NCBI RefSeq assembly: GCF_019634775.1
Contig: NZ_JAHCAS010000001.1
Span: forward strand, 620,001-684,000
From: Dokdonella sp.
GTDB taxonomy: Bacteria; Pseudomonadota; Gammaproteobacteria; Xanthomonadales; Rhodanobacteraceae
DNA: 64,000 nucleotides
Reading direction: 5' to 3'
Position numbers and translations under genes: made by a program. The stretch's first letter is position 1; every line of letters starts with the position of its first letter. The notes below the pieces were generated by a model that saw nothing but the letters and a program-made list of their open reading frames with translations, was not told where the DNA came from and did not search any database. This document shows positions 63,649 to 64,000 of the stretch, in pieces.

Positions 63649-64000
63649 TCAGACCTCGAGCACCTGCGGCTGCTGCGCCGCATGCGGGTGGTTCGGGCCG
63701 GCGTAGACCTTGAGCTTGCGGTACATCGCCCGGCCGAGCGGATTCTTCGGCAGCATGCCCTTGACGGCGATCTCGATGACGCGCTCGGGATGAGTCGCCA
63801 GCATGTCCTTCAGCGAAGTCGTCTTGAGGTTGCCGACATAACCGGTGAAACGGTGGTAATTCTTGGCGTCAAGCTTGTTGCCGGTCACGGCAACCTTCTC
63901 AGCATTGACGACGACGACGAAATCGCCAGTGTCGACATGCGTGGTGAACACGGGCTTGTGCTTGCCGCGCAGGCGGTGGGCGATTTCCGTGGACAGGCGA
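63649..64000 (-). CDS. rplM: 50S ribosomal protein L13, N-terminus outside window
   Basis: The window holds the last 116 codons (of about 142). [18 protein letters not shown], followed by [20 protein letters not shown] and the signature [21 protein letters not shown], identifies L13. The gene continues past base 64000, so its start is not seen. It is first in the rplM-rpsI pair. Confidence 0.97.
   Translation of the reverse strand, partial: RLSTEIAHRLRGKHKPVFTTHVDTGDFVVVVNAEKVAVTGNKLDAKNYHRFTGYVGNLKTTSLKDMLATHPERVIEIAVKGMLPKNPLGRAMYRKLKVYAGPNHPHAAQQPQVLEV

Overview
The window is a stretch of high-GC chromosome from a gammaproteobacterium of the Lysobacterales (Xanthomonadales). A Rhodanobacteraceae/Dokdonella-like genome is my best guess, but the genus is not proven. 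The evidence is gene content and order: an aa3 cytochrome oxidase locus like that of Pseudomonas and xanthomonads, an ECF sigma/TPR-kinase pair, putA without a ribbon-helix-helix domain, and many short palindromic repeats between genes. Almost all of the sequence is ordinary, densely packed chromosome. I see no prophage, insertion sequence, plasmid gene or CRISPR array.

Layout. 1-1.6 kb: alkylation repair (Ada/AlkA-type glycosylase, ogt). 1.7-5.5 kb: a DUF4124 protein, a DsbA-like isomerase and fadE. 5.7-9.2 kb: ECF sigma factor overlapping a Ser/Thr kinase with TPRs. 9.2-15.6 kb: DUF1801, prephenate dehydrogenase, a TPR protein, an FAD oxidoreductase with an MFS transporter, and a bile-acid-symporter-like carrier. 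15.6-23.5 kb: cytochrome c oxidase (coxB, coxA, ctaG, coxC) and its assembly genes (SURF1, a Sco-like protein, ctaA, ctaB), with a DUF2909 gene on the opposite strand. 23.9-29.1 kb: LtaS-like membrane sulfatase and bifunctional putA, which share a duplicated leader. 29.3-31.6 kb: a small exported protein and a ygiB/ygiC pair. 31.6-39.5 kb: an MdtABC-like RND efflux operon without its own outer-membrane channel. 39.8-47.4 kb: beta-helix exported protein, GST, rpe, djlA, purC, a second J-domain protein, DUF962 and a VIT-type transporter.

47.4-56.7 kb holds a five-gene unit reading lipase lipoprotein, DUF1302 outer-membrane protein, DUF1329 periplasmic protein, YCF48 propeller and MMPL/RND inner-membrane protein. 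It looks like an envelope-spanning apparatus for a lipophilic substrate. 56.8-59.7 kb holds a short unit of a CaCA-type membrane protein lacking its key acidic residues, a histidine-kinase-like protein lacking its phospho-acceptor His, and an NAD-binding epimerase-like protein. 60-64 kb: a small barrel protein, glutathione-dependent formaldehyde dehydrogenase, a striking tandem repeat array, tRNA-Gln, rpsI and rplM (cut by the window end).

The most unusual object is the array at 62428-63035. It is made of near-identical 170-bp units abutting the 3' end of tRNA-Gln. Each unit holds several hairpins and a 31-nt inverted copy of the tRNA 3' end plus its terminator arm. On the minus strand each unit carries a 56-codon frame whose stop overlaps the next start (TGATG). 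Several families of dispersed inverted repeats sit mostly between convergent genes and probably act as transcription terminators.
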